A stretch of 64,000 bases of DNA from an uncultured Bacteroidales bacterium (lineage in GTDB: Bacteria; Bacteroidota; Bacteroidia; Bacteroidales; Bacteroidaceae), in assembly GCA_902779875.1 (NCBI GenBank), contig CACZCX010000008.1, positions 62,001-126,000 of the forward strand. Reading direction: 5' to 3'. The notes beneath the pieces were generated by a model. It saw only the letters and a program-made list of their open reading frames with translations. It did not search any database and had not been told where the DNA came from. Position numbers and translations under genes: made by a program. Within the stretch, counting starts at the first letter, position 1, and every line of letters starts with the position of its first letter. Below are positions 27,399 to 36,148 of this stretch, in pieces.

Positions 27399-27479
27399 CA
27401 CATTAGGGACGGTTCCTAATGTGTTAGTTTTCCGGGAAAACTGCAACATTAGGGACGGTTCCTAATGTTGCAGTTTTTA
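27391..27479. repeat. Double REP-like element between convergent genes
   Basis: Two palindromes in tandem, AACTAACACATTA-GGGACGGTTCC-TAATGTGTTAGTT and AACTGCAACATTA-GGGACGGTTCC-TAATGTTGCAGTT (dashes separate the parts), joined by TTCCGGGAA. The stop codons of the LRR gene and of the convergent DUF3298 gene both sit in it. It probably acts as a bidirectional terminator. Confidence 0.9.
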
Positions 27480-28259
27480 GCGGATGATATCGCGGATGTC
27501 GGATTCGGCGACCGTGAGCGTGGTGATGCCGGTCGAATACGGAGCTATCTCGTACTGGTTGTAGATGAAGTCGATGCTGTCCTCCCTGATCTCAAAATTG
27601 TCCGACACATACATGGGCTCGTTGCTGAAATAGCCGTGCTCGTCAAGCTCCTCACGGCTGCTGCATTCAGCGTATTCAAGCAGCTTACGCTCCAGCTCCG
27701 GAATGAGCACCTTCTCGTAACCGGGCTTGAAATAGTCATCGAGAGTGATCAGACTGCCATCCTCAAGACGGTAGTTGCGGCAGGTTATAAAGGTCCCGCC
27801 GTGCGCGCCGCCGGTATACTGATACATATTTATAAAGTGGCCGATGATATCGCGGTGGTTCCCATAGTGCACCTCGGTGTTGATCACGAACTCGTAATCC
27901 ATCTTGAGCGGCTCGAAACCACCCTCGCGCGCATACTCTATCTGCTCCCTGTTATCCTCCTTGAACACCTTGATGACGGAATCCACATAGCTTATCATGG
28001 CGCCTTTGACATCGGTCGTACGGCGTGAGAACAGAAAGTCCGATATATCCACGTTAAAGGCATCGGCCAAAACCGTATCGGCACCGTGTGCCTTGAGGAC
28101 GTTAAGGTCAAAAGTGCACGAGGGATGCTCCTGGCCCTGGGTGTAAGGGATAGTCTCCTTGAAAGTGACATACTGAAAAGCGTACTTGTCAGCCTTGGGT
28201 GTGCAGGCGGCCAGGACTGAAACGGCTGCTACCGCCAATATTATTCCAGACTTTTTCAT
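27477..28259 (-). CDS. DUF3298 (RsiV-like) lipoprotein
   Basis: 260 residues. Lipoprotein signal with Cys near residue 19 (VAAVSVLAAC). The C-terminal half has the DUF3298 core YQYTGGAHGGTFITCRNY near residue 140 and ITLDDYFKPGYEKVL. The family includes the extracellular part of the anti-sigma factor RsiV, which binds lysozyme, but here there is no transmembrane helix or sigma-factor partner; the substrate is unknown. The stop overlaps the REP-like element. Confidence 0.82.
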   Translation of the reverse strand: MKKSGIILAVAAVSVLAACTPKADKYAFQYVTFKETIPYTQGQEHPSCTFDLNVLKAHGADTVLADAFNVDISDFLFSRRTTDVKGAMISYVDSVIKVFKEDNREQIEYAREGGFEPLKMDYEFVINTEVHYGNHRDIIGHFINMYQYTGGAHGGTFITCRNYRLEDGSLITLDDYFKPGYEKVLIPELERKLLEYAECSSREELDEHGYFSNEPMYVSDNFEIREDSIDFIYNQYEIAPYSTGITTLTVAESDIRDIIR

Positions 28260-28344
28260 ATCCGTAGGTTTTGCGCCAAATTTACATAAAACATCGGTTC
28301 GCGGTTCAACTTAATTAAAAGTCAATAAAAATGCCGCTCAAGTA

Positions 28345-28374
28345 TTGTGTTATCTCGAAAATTCACTATCTTTG
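28345..28374 (+). promoter_or_regulatory. Promoter of tRNA-His
   Basis: TTG at 28345-28347, 19 bp spacer, TATCTTTG at 28367-28374: a full -33/-7 Bacteroidota promoter, 28 bp before the tRNA. Confidence 0.75.
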
Positions 28375-28401
28375 CACCGCTTTTCAAGGAAAGCGGTACA
28401 T

Positions 28402-28479
28402 GGTGCCCGTAGTTCAGTTGGTTAGAGCGTCAGATTGTGGTTCTGAATGTCGTGGGTTCGAGTCCCACCGGGCACCCCA
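28402..28479 (+). tRNA. tRNA-His (anticodon GTG)
   Basis: Cloverleaf by inspection: an 8-bp acceptor helix GGTGCCCG/CGGGCACC including the extra G-1 opposite discriminator C, as is unique to tRNA-His; anticodon GTG at 28437-28439; T-arm GTGGGTTCGAGTCCCAC. CCA is encoded at 28477-28479. Confidence 0.96.
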
Positions 28480-28526
28480 AAAACAAAATAGAGGTCAGGT
28501 TTGACCTCTATTTTGTTTTCGGGGCG
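28479..28526 (+). terminator. tRNA-His terminator whose arms extend into the tRNA 3' end
   Basis: The stem AAAACAAAATAGAGGTCA / TGACCTCTATTTTGTTTT is a strong hairpin. The complementarity continues outwards: tRNA CGGGCACCCC pairs with GGGGCGCCCG at 28521-28530 (one mismatch), and beyond it GAGTCCCA faces TGGGCTC. The hairpin thus contains a diverged inverted copy of the tRNA acceptor and T-arm. Confidence 0.8.
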
Positions 28527-28544
28527 CCCGTTTTTGGGCTCCTC

Positions 28545-28634
28545 TTTTTAGTTTGCTATCGCAAACGCGCTCCTTTCAGTCGCTTGGCGGCCTCCGACCG
28601 CTCTCGCTCGCATACTCGCTTCGCCCCAATACCC
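28545..28634 (+). repeat. RNA-gene-associated conserved element, copy 2
   Basis: Same order of blocks as 4215-4306: TTTTTAGTTT, hairpin GTTTGC/GCAAAC (28551-28566), GCGCTC, CGCTTGGCGG, CCTCCGACCGCTCTCG, CTCGCATACTCG, CGCCCCAATAC. The hairpin differs from copy 1 by a compensating pair change. Confidence 0.75.
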
Positions 28635-28635
28635 C

Positions 28636-28685
28636 AAACAAAAGAATAGAGGTCAGGTTTGACCTCTATTTTGTTTTCGGGGCGC
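28636..28685 (+). repeat. Second copy of the tRNA-His terminator hairpin
   Basis: CAAAAGAATAGAGGTCA / TGACCTCTATTTTGTTTTC then GGGGCGCACGG: nearly the same as 28479-28530. The conserved element lies between the two hairpins, so the copies bracket it. It may also terminate the convergent umuDC operon. Confidence 0.8.
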
Positions 28686-28702
28686 ACGGATTGGGGCTAT
28701 TC

Positions 28703-29998
28703 CTATTTTACCGGGATTATATCCTGCAGATTGGTCGTATAGCAGGGAGTCCTGAGATTATGGAGAATGGCATCCTTGAAATGGGGTGCCTTTCCTGTCT
28801 TGGGGTCGGCCGGGTACTGCTGGGCCGCGAGCACCACCGTCTCGGTCCCCATCCGCCGGTTTATCGAATCGACCGTGCCCGAGATGGCATCCAGACGCTT
28901 GCGCTTGTCTACATCGGACTCAAACATATCGAGCTGGATTGCGCTGTCAGGGGTTATGCCCGATACAATCACGCCCGCGCGTTTGTAGCTGAGCCCCGGA
29001 CGGAATATCCTGTCTGTCACGGCCGATGCCGCCGCCACGAGCTCGGTCGTATTGGCCGATGCGGTATGCAGCGTCACATTCATCATGCCGGAGTACCACT
29101 CCAGGTCCTTGCGGAACCAGTTGGTCATTATGAATACGGTAAGAATATTGCACACGCTGTGTTGCCGACGCAGCTTCTCGGCGCAGCGACTGGCATAGTT
29201 CGATATGTGGGTACGCAGCTCTTCGCGGCTCGTTATCATGCCCGGAAAACTGCGGCTGGTGCAGATGCTCTTCTTTTCATGCACCTCGGTGGTGTCGATG
29301 CAGCTCACGCCGTTCAGCTCACGCCAGGTGTTCTCAAACGGCAGCGGGAACAGCATGCGGATCCACCCCTCGGGCTTATCGGCCAGTTCCAAAGTGTTAC
29401 GCACGCCGAGTGAGGCGAGTTTGGCATCGAAAGCACGGCCGATGCCCCAGACCTTGTTCAGCGGGAATCCGGCCAGCGCTTTGCGGCGTTTCTCGTCGCT
29501 GTCAATCACGCAGCACTTGTTGTAGCCGGCGTAGGTCTTGGCGTAACGGCTCGCCACCTTGGCCAGCGTACGGGTCTGCCCTATTCCGATGCTCACGGGC
29601 ATGCCCACCCACTGCCTGATGCGGGCGGCCAGCTCCTCACCCCACCGCTTGAGGTCGAATGTCTGCTCCATTCCTTCAAGATCGCAGAAACACTCATCGA
29701 TCGAATAGACCTCCACACGCGGGGCGTACATGCGTACTATGGCCATGATGCGGGCCGACATATCGCCGTAGAGCGTGTAGTTGCTTGAGAGCGCCTCTAT
29801 TTTCACGCCCGGAAACTGTTCTGCAAGCTGATAAAACGGCACTCCCTCCTTGATGCCGAGCGCCTTGGCCTCGTTGCTGCGGGCCACCACGCATCCGTCG
29901 TTGTTGCTCAGCACGACCACCGGCTTGCCTTCCAGGTCAGGCCTGAAAACGCGTTCGCAGCTCACGAAACAGTTATCGCAGTCAATAAGGGCGTACAT
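28703..29998 (-). CDS. umuC: DNA polymerase V catalytic subunit UmuC
   Basis: 431 residues, Y-family polymerase. The catalytic start [16 protein letters not shown] (palm Asp) and [13 protein letters not shown] (second acidic pair) are visible, as is [18 protein letters not shown] in the fingers. The C-terminal third carries the UmuC little-finger region and a DUF4113-like end. It does translesion synthesis together with cleaved UmuD. It follows umuD by 30 bp. No obvious SOS box was found by eye. Confidence 0.95.
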   Translation of the reverse strand: MYALIDCDNCFVSCERVFRPDLEGKPVVVLSNNDGCVVARSNEAKALGIKEGVPFYQLAEQFPGVKIEALSSNYTLYGDMSARIMAIVRMYAPRVEVYSIDECFCDLEGMEQTFDLKRWGEELAARIRQWVGMPVSIGIGQTRTLAKVASRYAKTYAGYNKCCVIDSDEKRRKALAGFPLNKVWGIGRAFDAKLASLGVRNTLELADKPEGWIRMLFPLPFENTWRELNGVSCIDTTEVHEKKSICTSRSFPGMITSREELRTHISNYASRCAEKLRRQHSVCNILTVFIMTNWFRKDLEWYSGMMNVTLHTASANTTELVAAASAVTDRIFRPGLSYKRAGVIVSGITPDSAIQLDMFESDVDKRKRLDAISGTVDSINRRMGTETVVLAAQQYPADPKTGKAPHFKDAILHNLRTPCYTTNLQDIIPVK

Positions 29999-30028
29999 GG
30001 GGAATCCTTTTTTAAAACAGTCAGATGT

Positions 30029-30475
30029 TCAGATGTGGCTCACCCTCTTCTTGATGGTGTAGCTCACCACACCCCAGATGCGGAAATCGCTCTCGGGGGT
30101 GATCTTGATGCGCGGGTAGCTCTCGTTGGCGGGCACGAGCCATATCACGCCTGTGTCCTTGAGTGACAGATCCACGTATTTGAGCGTGAACTCACCGTCC
30201 AGGTAGCCCACGATCATGTCACCGCTCTGTGCCTCTATGGAGCGGTCAATAACCAGTATGTCGCCGTTCTCCACGCCCGCATCGATCATGGAGTCACCCT
30301 TTACACGGCCGTAGAATGTGGCCATAGGGTTCGATATCAGCTCCTTGTTCAGGTCAAGAGCCTCCTCCAGATAGTCTTGCGCCGGGCTTGGGAATCCCGC
30401 TCTTATGCCTCCGTTTGCAAACGGAAGGCTAAGCGTATGCGTAAGGTCCGCCGACAGTAATTCCACTTCATTCAT
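30029..30475 (-). CDS. umuD: UmuD translesion protein, S24 peptidase
   Basis: 148 residues. The self-cleavage site is likely A-G in GGIRAGFPSPAQDY near residue 26; the catalytic Ser is in VKGDSMIDAG (about 60) and Lys in GEFTLKYVD (about 97). RecA-stimulated self-cleavage makes the form that pairs with UmuC. A TAATTTTG -7 box on the minus strand lies at 30483-30490, about 8 bp upstream of the start, so the message has almost no leader. Confidence 0.93.
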   Translation of the reverse strand: MNEVELLSADLTHTLSLPFANGGIRAGFPSPAQDYLEEALDLNKELISNPMATFYGRVKGDSMIDAGVENGDILVIDRSIEAQSGDMIVGYLDGEFTLKYVDLSLKDTGVIWLVPANESYPRIKITPESDFRIWGVVSYTIKKRVSHI

Positions 30476-30502
30476 CTCTCTGCAAAATTAATATTTTTAC
30501 AG

Positions 30503-30577
30503 TAGGGACGGTTCCTAATGTGTTAGTTTTCCGGGAAAACTGCAACATTAGGGACGGTTCCTAATGTTGCAGTTTTA
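30503..30577. repeat. REP-like element between divergent umuD and upstream proX
   Basis: Same double structure as 27391-27479, but the first palindrome lacks its left arm: it starts at TAGGGACGG. The stop codon TAA of the minus-strand proX gene lies at its right edge. The umuD promoter lies just outside its left edge. Confidence 0.85.
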
Positions 30578-31159
30578 GATTTGGAGCCACTCGGTTTCGC
30601 CGCCCCAGAGGGAGAGGAAACGCATGAATCCGTCATGGGTTATGACCACGCTGGCGGTATTCTCGCAGGGATGGAAAGAGACCTTATCGGCATTCTGCAG
30701 GTCTGCGTCAAGGAAATACTTGACGCGATGGCCGTTGTCAAACAGCTCCTTGGGGTTCACTCCCTCGGCAAGCTGCCCAAAGTCACGTGAGCCATCGGGC
30801 TGCAGCACGGCGGCATGCTCGCACAGGTTCATGTCATGAATGAGTCCGAACGCACACACCGATCCGGGTGTTACGCCGATGCAACGCTCCATGCGCTCAG
30901 GACTTGCAAAACTGAGCTTGCCCTGACGCACGATATGCTCCAGACCGTGGATATCCAGGTTCTTGTGGCATTCAAAACTGGCCATATAGTGGCGGTTACC
31001 CTTATGGTTCCTGAAGAACAGGTTCTTGCAGTGAACGGAGTCGATGGTCTTCCAATAGGCCAATGCCTCCTCTATTGTGGGGAGTGGCGGATGGTAATGG
31101 ACATCGAATGCAATGTCATGCTCATCAAGCCACTTGAGTACGAATTCGGTCTTTGTCAT
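30575..31159 (-). CDS. ProX/YbaK-type aminoacyl-tRNA deacylase
   Basis: 194 residues. YbaK/EbsC fold: FDVHYHPPLPTIEEAL near residue 18 is the ProX/PrdX signature, and KNLFFRNHKGNRHYM and GVTPGSVCAFGLIHD follow. These proteins hydrolyse Ala-tRNA-Pro formed by mischarging. The stop comes from the adjacent repeat. Divergent -7 boxes overlap in the 94-bp space before mtgA: TATCTTTG (minus, 31170-31177) for this gene and TATTTTTG (plus, about 31188-31195) for mtgA. Confidence 0.88.
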   Translation of the reverse strand: MTKTEFVLKWLDEHDIAFDVHYHPPLPTIEEALAYWKTIDSVHCKNLFFRNHKGNRHYMASFECHKNLDIHGLEHIVRQGKLSFASPERMERCIGVTPGSVCAFGLIHDMNLCEHAAVLQPDGSRDFGQLAEGVNPKELFDNGHRVKYFLDADLQNADKVSFHPCENTASVVITHDGFMRFLSLWGGETEWLQI

Positions 31160-31253
31160 AGCGACGACAAAGATATCTGAAAATTATTATTTTTGCATCG
31201 GAAACCGCAAAGAGGAAACCGCAAACTGAAAGCCGATCACCGCCCCGCATCAG

Positions 31254-31919
31254 ATGAAAAAACGCAAGTGGACATTCAAGCTGTTCGTAATGCTGCCGCT
31301 GCTCTTCATAACAGTCAGCGTAGGGCTTGTGCTGCTGTTCAAATGGGTCCCCGTGGCCTACACCCCCCTCATGCTCAAACGCGCCATCGAATACCGCAAG
31401 GACGACACGTTCCACACCACAAAGAAATGGGTCAAGCTCGATGACATATCCAAGCATATGGTCAACGCCGTAGTCCTGACCGAAGACCAGAAATTCTACA
31501 CCCACAACGGCTTTGACTGGGAGGAGATGCAGAAAATGTGGGACCAGCACACCAAAGGCCTGGCCAAGCTGCGCGGCTGCAGCACCATCTCGCAGCAGAC
31601 CGCCAAGAACCTCTTCACATTCGGATCCTCCACCTGGGCCCGCAAGGTCTGGGAGGCCTACTGGACCTACCTCATAGAGAAGATGTGGAGCAAGGACCGT
31701 ATCATGGAGGTCTACCTGAACATCATCGAGATGGGTCCGGGCATCTACGGGGCCGAAGCCGCCGCCCAGCATTACTACAACTGCAGCGCCTCCAAGCTCA
31801 CCCGCGAGCAGGCCATCGCCATAGCCATCTGTCTGCCCAACCCCCTGCGCATGAACCCCTCCAAGCCCACGCGCTACCAGCTTCAGCGCCGCGCCACCCT
31901 ATTGAACCAAATACAATAA
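31254..31919 (+). CDS. mtgA: Monofunctional peptidoglycan glycosyltransferase
   Basis: 221 residues. One N-terminal membrane helix (LFVMLPLLFITVSVGLVLLF) and a GT51 domain with VLTEDQKFYTHNGFDWEEM (catalytic Glu), GCSTISQQTAKNLF, and EVYLNIIEMGPGIYGAEAAA (second Glu). It polymerises lipid II at the cytoplasmic membrane. The esterase gene starts 6 bp downstream, so they are likely one operon. Confidence 0.94.
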   Translation: MKKRKWTFKLFVMLPLLFITVSVGLVLLFKWVPVAYTPLMLKRAIEYRKDDTFHTTKKWVKLDDISKHMVNAVVLTEDQKFYTHNGFDWEEMQKMWDQHTKGLAKLRGCSTISQQTAKNLFTFGSSTWARKVWEAYWTYLIEKMWSKDRIMEVYLNIIEMGPGIYGAEAAAQHYYNCSASKLTREQAIAIAICLPNPLRMNPSKPTRYQLQRRATLLNQIQ

Positions 31920-31925
31920 CCTGAT

Positions 31926-33041
31926 ATGAAAAGACTCTTTTTCCCACTGATCGCCATCTCCCTGCTCACCGCCCCCGCCGCCGCCAGAACCAGCGTCCAG
32001 GCATCGGACAGCAGGATAACATACATTGGCCGCACCCTGCAGCAGGACGGCTCTGTAAGCTTTGACTGGAGCTCCACCTACGCCCGCATCTCGTTCCAGG
32101 GCGACTACCTGGCCGTGCGTGCATCGGACTCCGGCAAGGACTATTTCAACGTCTGGATTGACCGCGACATGAGCGCCGATGCCGACAAGGTCCTCTCGCT
32201 CAGCTCACGCGACTCCCTTCTTGTATTGTTCGATGCAAACGACCTGCGTAAAGGCCGCAGGAACCGTCCCCACACCGTGATCATACAGAAACGCACCGAG
32301 GCTCAGCAGGGCCGCGCCACGTTCATCGGCTTTGAGACCGACGGCACCCTGCTCCAGGCCCCCGCGCCCACAGAGCGCCTCATAGAGTTCATAGGTGACT
32401 CCTACACCTGCGGCTACGGCATAGAGAACAGCATCTCGCGCAACCGCTACACCCCCGAGACCCAGAACACCTCCAAGACCTACTGCGCCCTGCTGGCCCG
32501 CTATTTCGACGCCGATTTCATAACCGTGTCACACTCCGGCCAGGGCATAAGCCGCAACTATGACGACAGCGACAAGCAGGCCCGATGGTATATGCCGGAC
32601 CGATACACCTGCACTTTCGACATGGCGCGCGAGCCCAAGTGGACCCCGACCGATGTCAAGCCCGATATCACCATGATCTACCTAGGTCAGAACGACTTCT
32701 CGACCGAGCGTATGCCCATGCGTGACCCGTTCAAGCGCAACTACAAGCGCCTCATCAAGGAGATCAAGGACTACTACGGTGAGGATCACCCCATTCTGTG
32801 CGTATCGACCAAGGTTGACAAGCTGCTTTTTGATTTTGTACGCGAATGCGTTGAGGAGTGCGGCTACAGCAACGTCTACTACGACGGCATGTTCCAGGCC
32901 GTACATCTGGACAACGACCAGGAGCTGGGCGCCGACTGGCATCCCAACTGGAAGGCTCATATCAAACTGGCCTATGCCCTGATCCCCTACTTCTCCACCA
33001 TCACCGGATGGGAGATGAATCCTGGCAAGGCCGTTGAATAA
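31926..33041 (+). CDS. CE2-type acetyl (xylan) esterase, SGNH fold
   Basis: 371 residues with a signal peptide (MKRLFFPLIAISLLTAPAAA). An N-terminal jelly-roll domain (about 25-150) precedes the SGNH hydrolase domain: GDSYTCGYGIENS (Ser nucleophile, near 160), GQNDFSTE (Asn block), and GADWHPNWKAH near 340 with the Asp/His pair. This two-domain layout is that of carbohydrate esterase family 2, which deacetylates xylan or mannan. It is co-directional with mtgA, an unusual partner for a carbohydrate esterase. Confidence 0.85.
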   Translation: MKRLFFPLIAISLLTAPAAARTSVQASDSRITYIGRTLQQDGSVSFDWSSTYARISFQGDYLAVRASDSGKDYFNVWIDRDMSADADKVLSLSSRDSLLVLFDANDLRKGRRNRPHTVIIQKRTEAQQGRATFIGFETDGTLLQAPAPTERLIEFIGDSYTCGYGIENSISRNRYTPETQNTSKTYCALLARYFDADFITVSHSGQGISRNYDDSDKQARWYMPDRYTCTFDMAREPKWTPTDVKPDITMIYLGQNDFSTERMPMRDPFKRNYKRLIKEIKDYYGEDHPILCVSTKVDKLLFDFVRECVEECGYSNVYYDGMFQAVHLDNDQELGADWHPNWKAHIKLAYALIPYFSTITGWEMNPGKAVE

Positions 33042-33067
33042 GATTTATCGGATTTAAACCGCAAGGA

Positions 33068-33529
33068 TTACTCGTGTGAGAACAGGCGCTGCTCGGCCAG
33101 CTTCTCATACTTGGTACCCGGACGGCCGTAGTTGGCGTACGGATAGATGGATATTCCGCCGCGCGGCACAAATAAACCGGTAACCTCAATGTACTTGGGG
33201 TCCATGAGCTTAATCAGGTCCTTCATGATGCGGTTCACGCAATCCTCATGGAAACTGCCGTGGTTACGGTAGCTGTGCAGATAGAGCTTGAGTGACTTGC
33301 TCTCCACCATCTTGAGGTCCGGGATGTAGCTTATGCGTATCTCGGCAAAATCAGGCTGACCGGTAATAGGACAGAGCGCCGTGAACTCCGGGCAGTTGAA
33401 ACGTACCCAGTAGTCGTTCTCGCGGTTCAGGTTCTCAAACGCCTCAAGCACCTCAGGCTTGTAGGTGTTGCTGTATTCGGTTTGGTGGCCCAGACTCTGG
33501 AGGCCTTCGTCTTTTCTATCTTGTGACAT
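33068..33529 (-). CDS. queF: NADPH-dependent 7-cyano-7-deazaguanine reductase
   Basis: 153 residues, the unimodular QueF type. Motifs: [18 protein letters not shown] with the catalytic Cys (near 47-55), [21 protein letters not shown] (the QueF signature, EK/ESKSLK), and NRIMKDL. It reduces preQ0 to preQ1 for queuosine. It follows the transporter gene by 17 bp. No queC, queD or queE is in the window; tgt, the next enzyme, lies at 63.5 kb. Confidence 0.96.
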   Translation of the reverse strand: MSQDRKDEGLQSLGHQTEYSNTYKPEVLEAFENLNRENDYWVRFNCPEFTALCPITGQPDFAEIRISYIPDLKMVESKSLKLYLHSYRNHGSFHEDCVNRIMKDLIKLMDPKYIEVTGLFVPRGGISIYPYANYGRPGTKYEKLAEQRLFSHE

Positions 33530-33546
33530 AGGTTACGGATTAATAA

Positions 33547-34263
33547 TTACTTGCCAACCTTGAAGGGGTTGTATTTGACATCATAGTCAAAGGTATCGAT
33601 ACCCTCCTTTGCCTTGAGTTTGTTTGAGATGACAGCGGTGACAGGCAGTATTACCACCTCGTAGAGTGTCTTGACAGTCACCTGGGTCACTACTATTGAC
33701 AGGATGGTCTTGACGGGCATCGTTCCCAGGAAAGCCAGCGGATAGAATATCACTGAATCGGAGAGTTCACCCACAAGGCTAGATACTATGGCACGCCAGC
33801 CGAATCCCTTACCCTTGGTGGCGATCTTCATGGTTGACAGCACCCATGCGTTCATGTGAGAGCCCAATATGAAAGCCACCAGCGATGCAGCCGTGGTACG
33901 CGGAATCAGTCCGAACAGGCTGTTGAAGCTCTCGGCAATCTCCTGGCTGTCCTCATATATGGGAGCCGGCAGGATGCTTACCAGACCGGCAGCCAGAGCC
34001 ACGAACGCGCTCATGGCAAAACCCATCCAGATAACCTTCATGGCTTTGCGGTATCCGTAGACCTCGGTCAGCAGGTCATTTATGATGTACGATATCGGGA
34101 ATATCACAACGGCACCCGAGAGTTGCATCCAGGTGTTACCTACCCGCCAAAGTCTTGGCACAAAAAGATTTGAAGTGATAAGGCAGACGCAGAAAGTCAC
34201 TGCCAGGACTACGAACGTAACGGACAGCCCCTGCTGTCCTGCAGAATTTGTTTTTTCAGTCAT
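33547..34263 (-). CDS. Queuosine-precursor transporter (YhhQ/QPTR family)
   Basis: 238 residues, about six membrane segments. Family motifs: NLFVPRLWRVGNTWMQLSGAVVIFPISYIINDLLTEVYGYRKA region (PISYIINDLLTEVYGY is the hallmark), and GELSDSVIFYPLAFLG. Members import preQ0/preQ1. Its place in front of queF (17 bp) strongly supports preQ0 uptake followed by reduction. Confidence 0.92.
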   Translation of the reverse strand: MTEKTNSAGQQGLSVTFVVLAVTFCVCLITSNLFVPRLWRVGNTWMQLSGAVVIFPISYIINDLLTEVYGYRKAMKVIWMGFAMSAFVALAAGLVSILPAPIYEDSQEIAESFNSLFGLIPRTTAASLVAFILGSHMNAWVLSTMKIATKGKGFGWRAIVSSLVGELSDSVIFYPLAFLGTMPVKTILSIVVTQVTVKTLYEVVILPVTAVISNKLKAKEGIDTFDYDVKYNPFKVGK

Positions 34264-34406
34264 GTTTACTTGTTTTTATAGTGGTTCCAAGCACACTTGC
34301 CACAGCACACTTCGCTGTAACTCGCCGCAAAGGTACTCAAAAAAACGGATGTGGTGACCATCCATCGGCGCATTTTGATATTTTTGCAAATCAGAACACC
34401 TTTTCT

Positions 34407-35168
34407 ATGTTTATTCAAATGAAAGAGAAACTATTCGCCATCATCGAGCAGTCCAGGGAGAAAAACAACTGGAGTTACGTCTACGACGTGTTCATGCTCA
34501 TAACCATCGCGGCCAGCATCATCCCCCTCATGTTCGCATATGACTGTGACCTGTTCATCAAAATAGAACACATCACAGTCGTCATATTCATAATCGATTA
34601 CCTTCTGCGCTGGTTCACCGCCGACTGCAAGCTGGGCAAAGGCGCATGGTCCTACCTGCTCTACCCCTTCACCGCCTGGGCCATCATCGACCTGCTCTCC
34701 ATACTGCCGGGTCTGAGCGTGCTGGGCCGCGGATTCACCATCTTCCGTGTGACCCGTCTTCTAAAGATCATGCGTCTGTTCAAGTTCATACGTTATGCCG
34801 ATAAGATCCAGGTGCTCGGCCATGTGATACGCAAGGAGAAGGGCGTGCTGCTGTCGGTGCTGGGAATATCGGTCTTCTACGTATTCCTGACCGCGCTTAT
34901 CATGTTCAACGCGGAACCGCATGTGGATCCCGAGACGGGTGCATCGACCTTTGCCACCTTCTTTGACGCGCTCTACTGGGCTACCGTGACCCTGACCACC
35001 GTGGGTTACGGCGACATGATTCCCGTGACCGATCTGGGCCGATGCATAAGCATGCTCTCGTCACTGTTCGGCGTGGCTATCATCGCTCTGCCGTCGGGTG
35101 TCATCACCGCCAGCTATCTGGACGAGCTCCGCAAAATGAAAAAGGATGCCGATGAGGAGGAGAAATGA
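34407..35168 (+). CDS. Voltage-gated potassium channel-like protein
   Basis: 253 residues from the ATG at 34407 (MFIQMKEK; the ATG at 34419 is also possible). Six membrane segments; S4 is rich in basic residues (TIFRVTRLLKIMRLFKFIR), and the pore has TTVGYGD, the K+ selectivity filter. The C-terminus is short and charged with no RCK domain. A TATTTTTG -7 box at 34379-34386 fits this start; the longer open frame from 34248 is rejected for that reason. It is divergent from the queuosine transporter gene. Confidence 0.9.
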   Translation: MFIQMKEKLFAIIEQSREKNNWSYVYDVFMLITIAASIIPLMFAYDCDLFIKIEHITVVIFIIDYLLRWFTADCKLGKGAWSYLLYPFTAWAIIDLLSILPGLSVLGRGFTIFRVTRLLKIMRLFKFIRYADKIQVLGHVIRKEKGVLLSVLGISVFYVFLTALIMFNAEPHVDPETGASTFATFFDALYWATVTLTTVGYGDMIPVTDLGRCISMLSSLFGVAIIALPSGVITASYLDELRKMKKDADEEEK

Positions 35169-35227
35169 TTGCATCATTCAACTTTTTTTACGAAATTTGG
35201 AGTCTTTTAAAATAGACACCTTAATAC

Positions 35228-36046
35228 ATGCAGAGAATCATTTCCCGCACACTGGCTGCGGTAACCATTGCCTCGATAGGCCTGAGCGGCCTTACATCAT
35301 GTTTTGACGAGAAAGAAAACACCGCCGACGTAAGCAAACAGACCATTGAAAGAAGGATTACCGGCAAATGGATGATATCCGGATGCGACGGTAAGGCCGT
35401 TCCTACCGACGAGAAGGCCGTCATCACCTTTGAATCGGACTCCAAGGCCTTAATGACCCTCTTTCCGGACGCTCAGTCCTGGACGTTCCACAGCCCTGTG
35501 GACGTGATGATTCAAGACGGCGCCGTTACGTTTGCATCGGTCTTAAACGGCGACACCATACAGGTCCTCAGCATGACCATGCGCAGCATCAACGACAAGG
35601 AGATGCTCACCGGCATCAGTAAAGACGGCAAACAGCATGACTACCTCTGGAAAAAGGTCAAGGCCGATTACAGCGCCGACATAGTGGGAATCTGGGACGG
35701 CCGTCGCACCAGCGACCAGTCGGTCTATGACGAAGGACATCCGCACCGCTGGCAGTACCTCGATGACGGCACCTACCGCTACTACACCCTTGACAAAGAC
35801 GGCAACTGGAACCTGAGCAGCAACATCTACAACTACTATTTCGTGGACGGCAACCTGCTCTGCACACGCTGGGCCGAGGCAGCCGACAGCATTGACCACC
35901 GCGAGATGTGGGAGATACAGGACATAAGCAACGGACTAATGGACTGGGAGGCTCTGCGAAGGGCCGATGACGGCAGCACCTACACCGCTACGTTCGGCAT
36001 GAGCCACGTATACGAGGTCGATGAATTCTGGAACGGCGGGAATTAA
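35228..36046 (+). CDS. Lipoprotein with two lipocalin-like halves
   Basis: 272 residues. Lipobox near residue 25 (LSGLTSC). The mature part has two similar beta-rich halves, the first with ERRITGKWMISGCDGKAV and the second with SADIVGIWDGRRTSDQ, each followed by W-Y/D-x-G-T strands (RWQYLDDGTYRYYTL). This fits the lipocalin-like domains common in Bacteroidota lipoproteins. The ligand is unknown. Confidence 0.65.
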   Translation: MQRIISRTLAAVTIASIGLSGLTSCFDEKENTADVSKQTIERRITGKWMISGCDGKAVPTDEKAVITFESDSKALMTLFPDAQSWTFHSPVDVMIQDGAVTFASVLNGDTIQVLSMTMRSINDKEMLTGISKDGKQHDYLWKKVKADYSADIVGIWDGRRTSDQSVYDEGHPHRWQYLDDGTYRYYTLDKDGNWNLSSNIYNYYFVDGNLLCTRWAEAADSIDHREMWEIQDISNGLMDWEALRRADDGSTYTATFGMSHVYEVDEFWNGGN

Positions 36047-36057
36047 TTATTACTTAC

Positions 36058-36077
36058 AAATCCCGAAATCGGGATTC
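36058..36077. terminator. Possible terminator hairpin
   Basis: AAATCCCGA/TCGGGATT, an 8-bp perfect stem with a 2-base loop, lies 12 bp past the lipoprotein stop. There is no good T-run, so activity is uncertain. The rest of 36078-36148 shows nothing recognisable. Confidence 0.4.
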
Positions 36078-36148
36078 TGATATGCCTGTCGGGGAAATCG
36101 GGTATTTCTATTGATGTGGGGACACGGAAGAAAGTGTTAATCATGGTA

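Noticed and set aside
28553..29413. 286-codon plus-strand ORF after tRNA-His
   Set aside because: Starts in the conserved element and continues antisense to umuC, whose motifs are unambiguous.
34248..34406. Upstream extension of the K+ channel frame
   Set aside because: It covers the -7 box at 34379-34386 and encodes no membrane or family sequence; the start at 34407 fits promoter and family.
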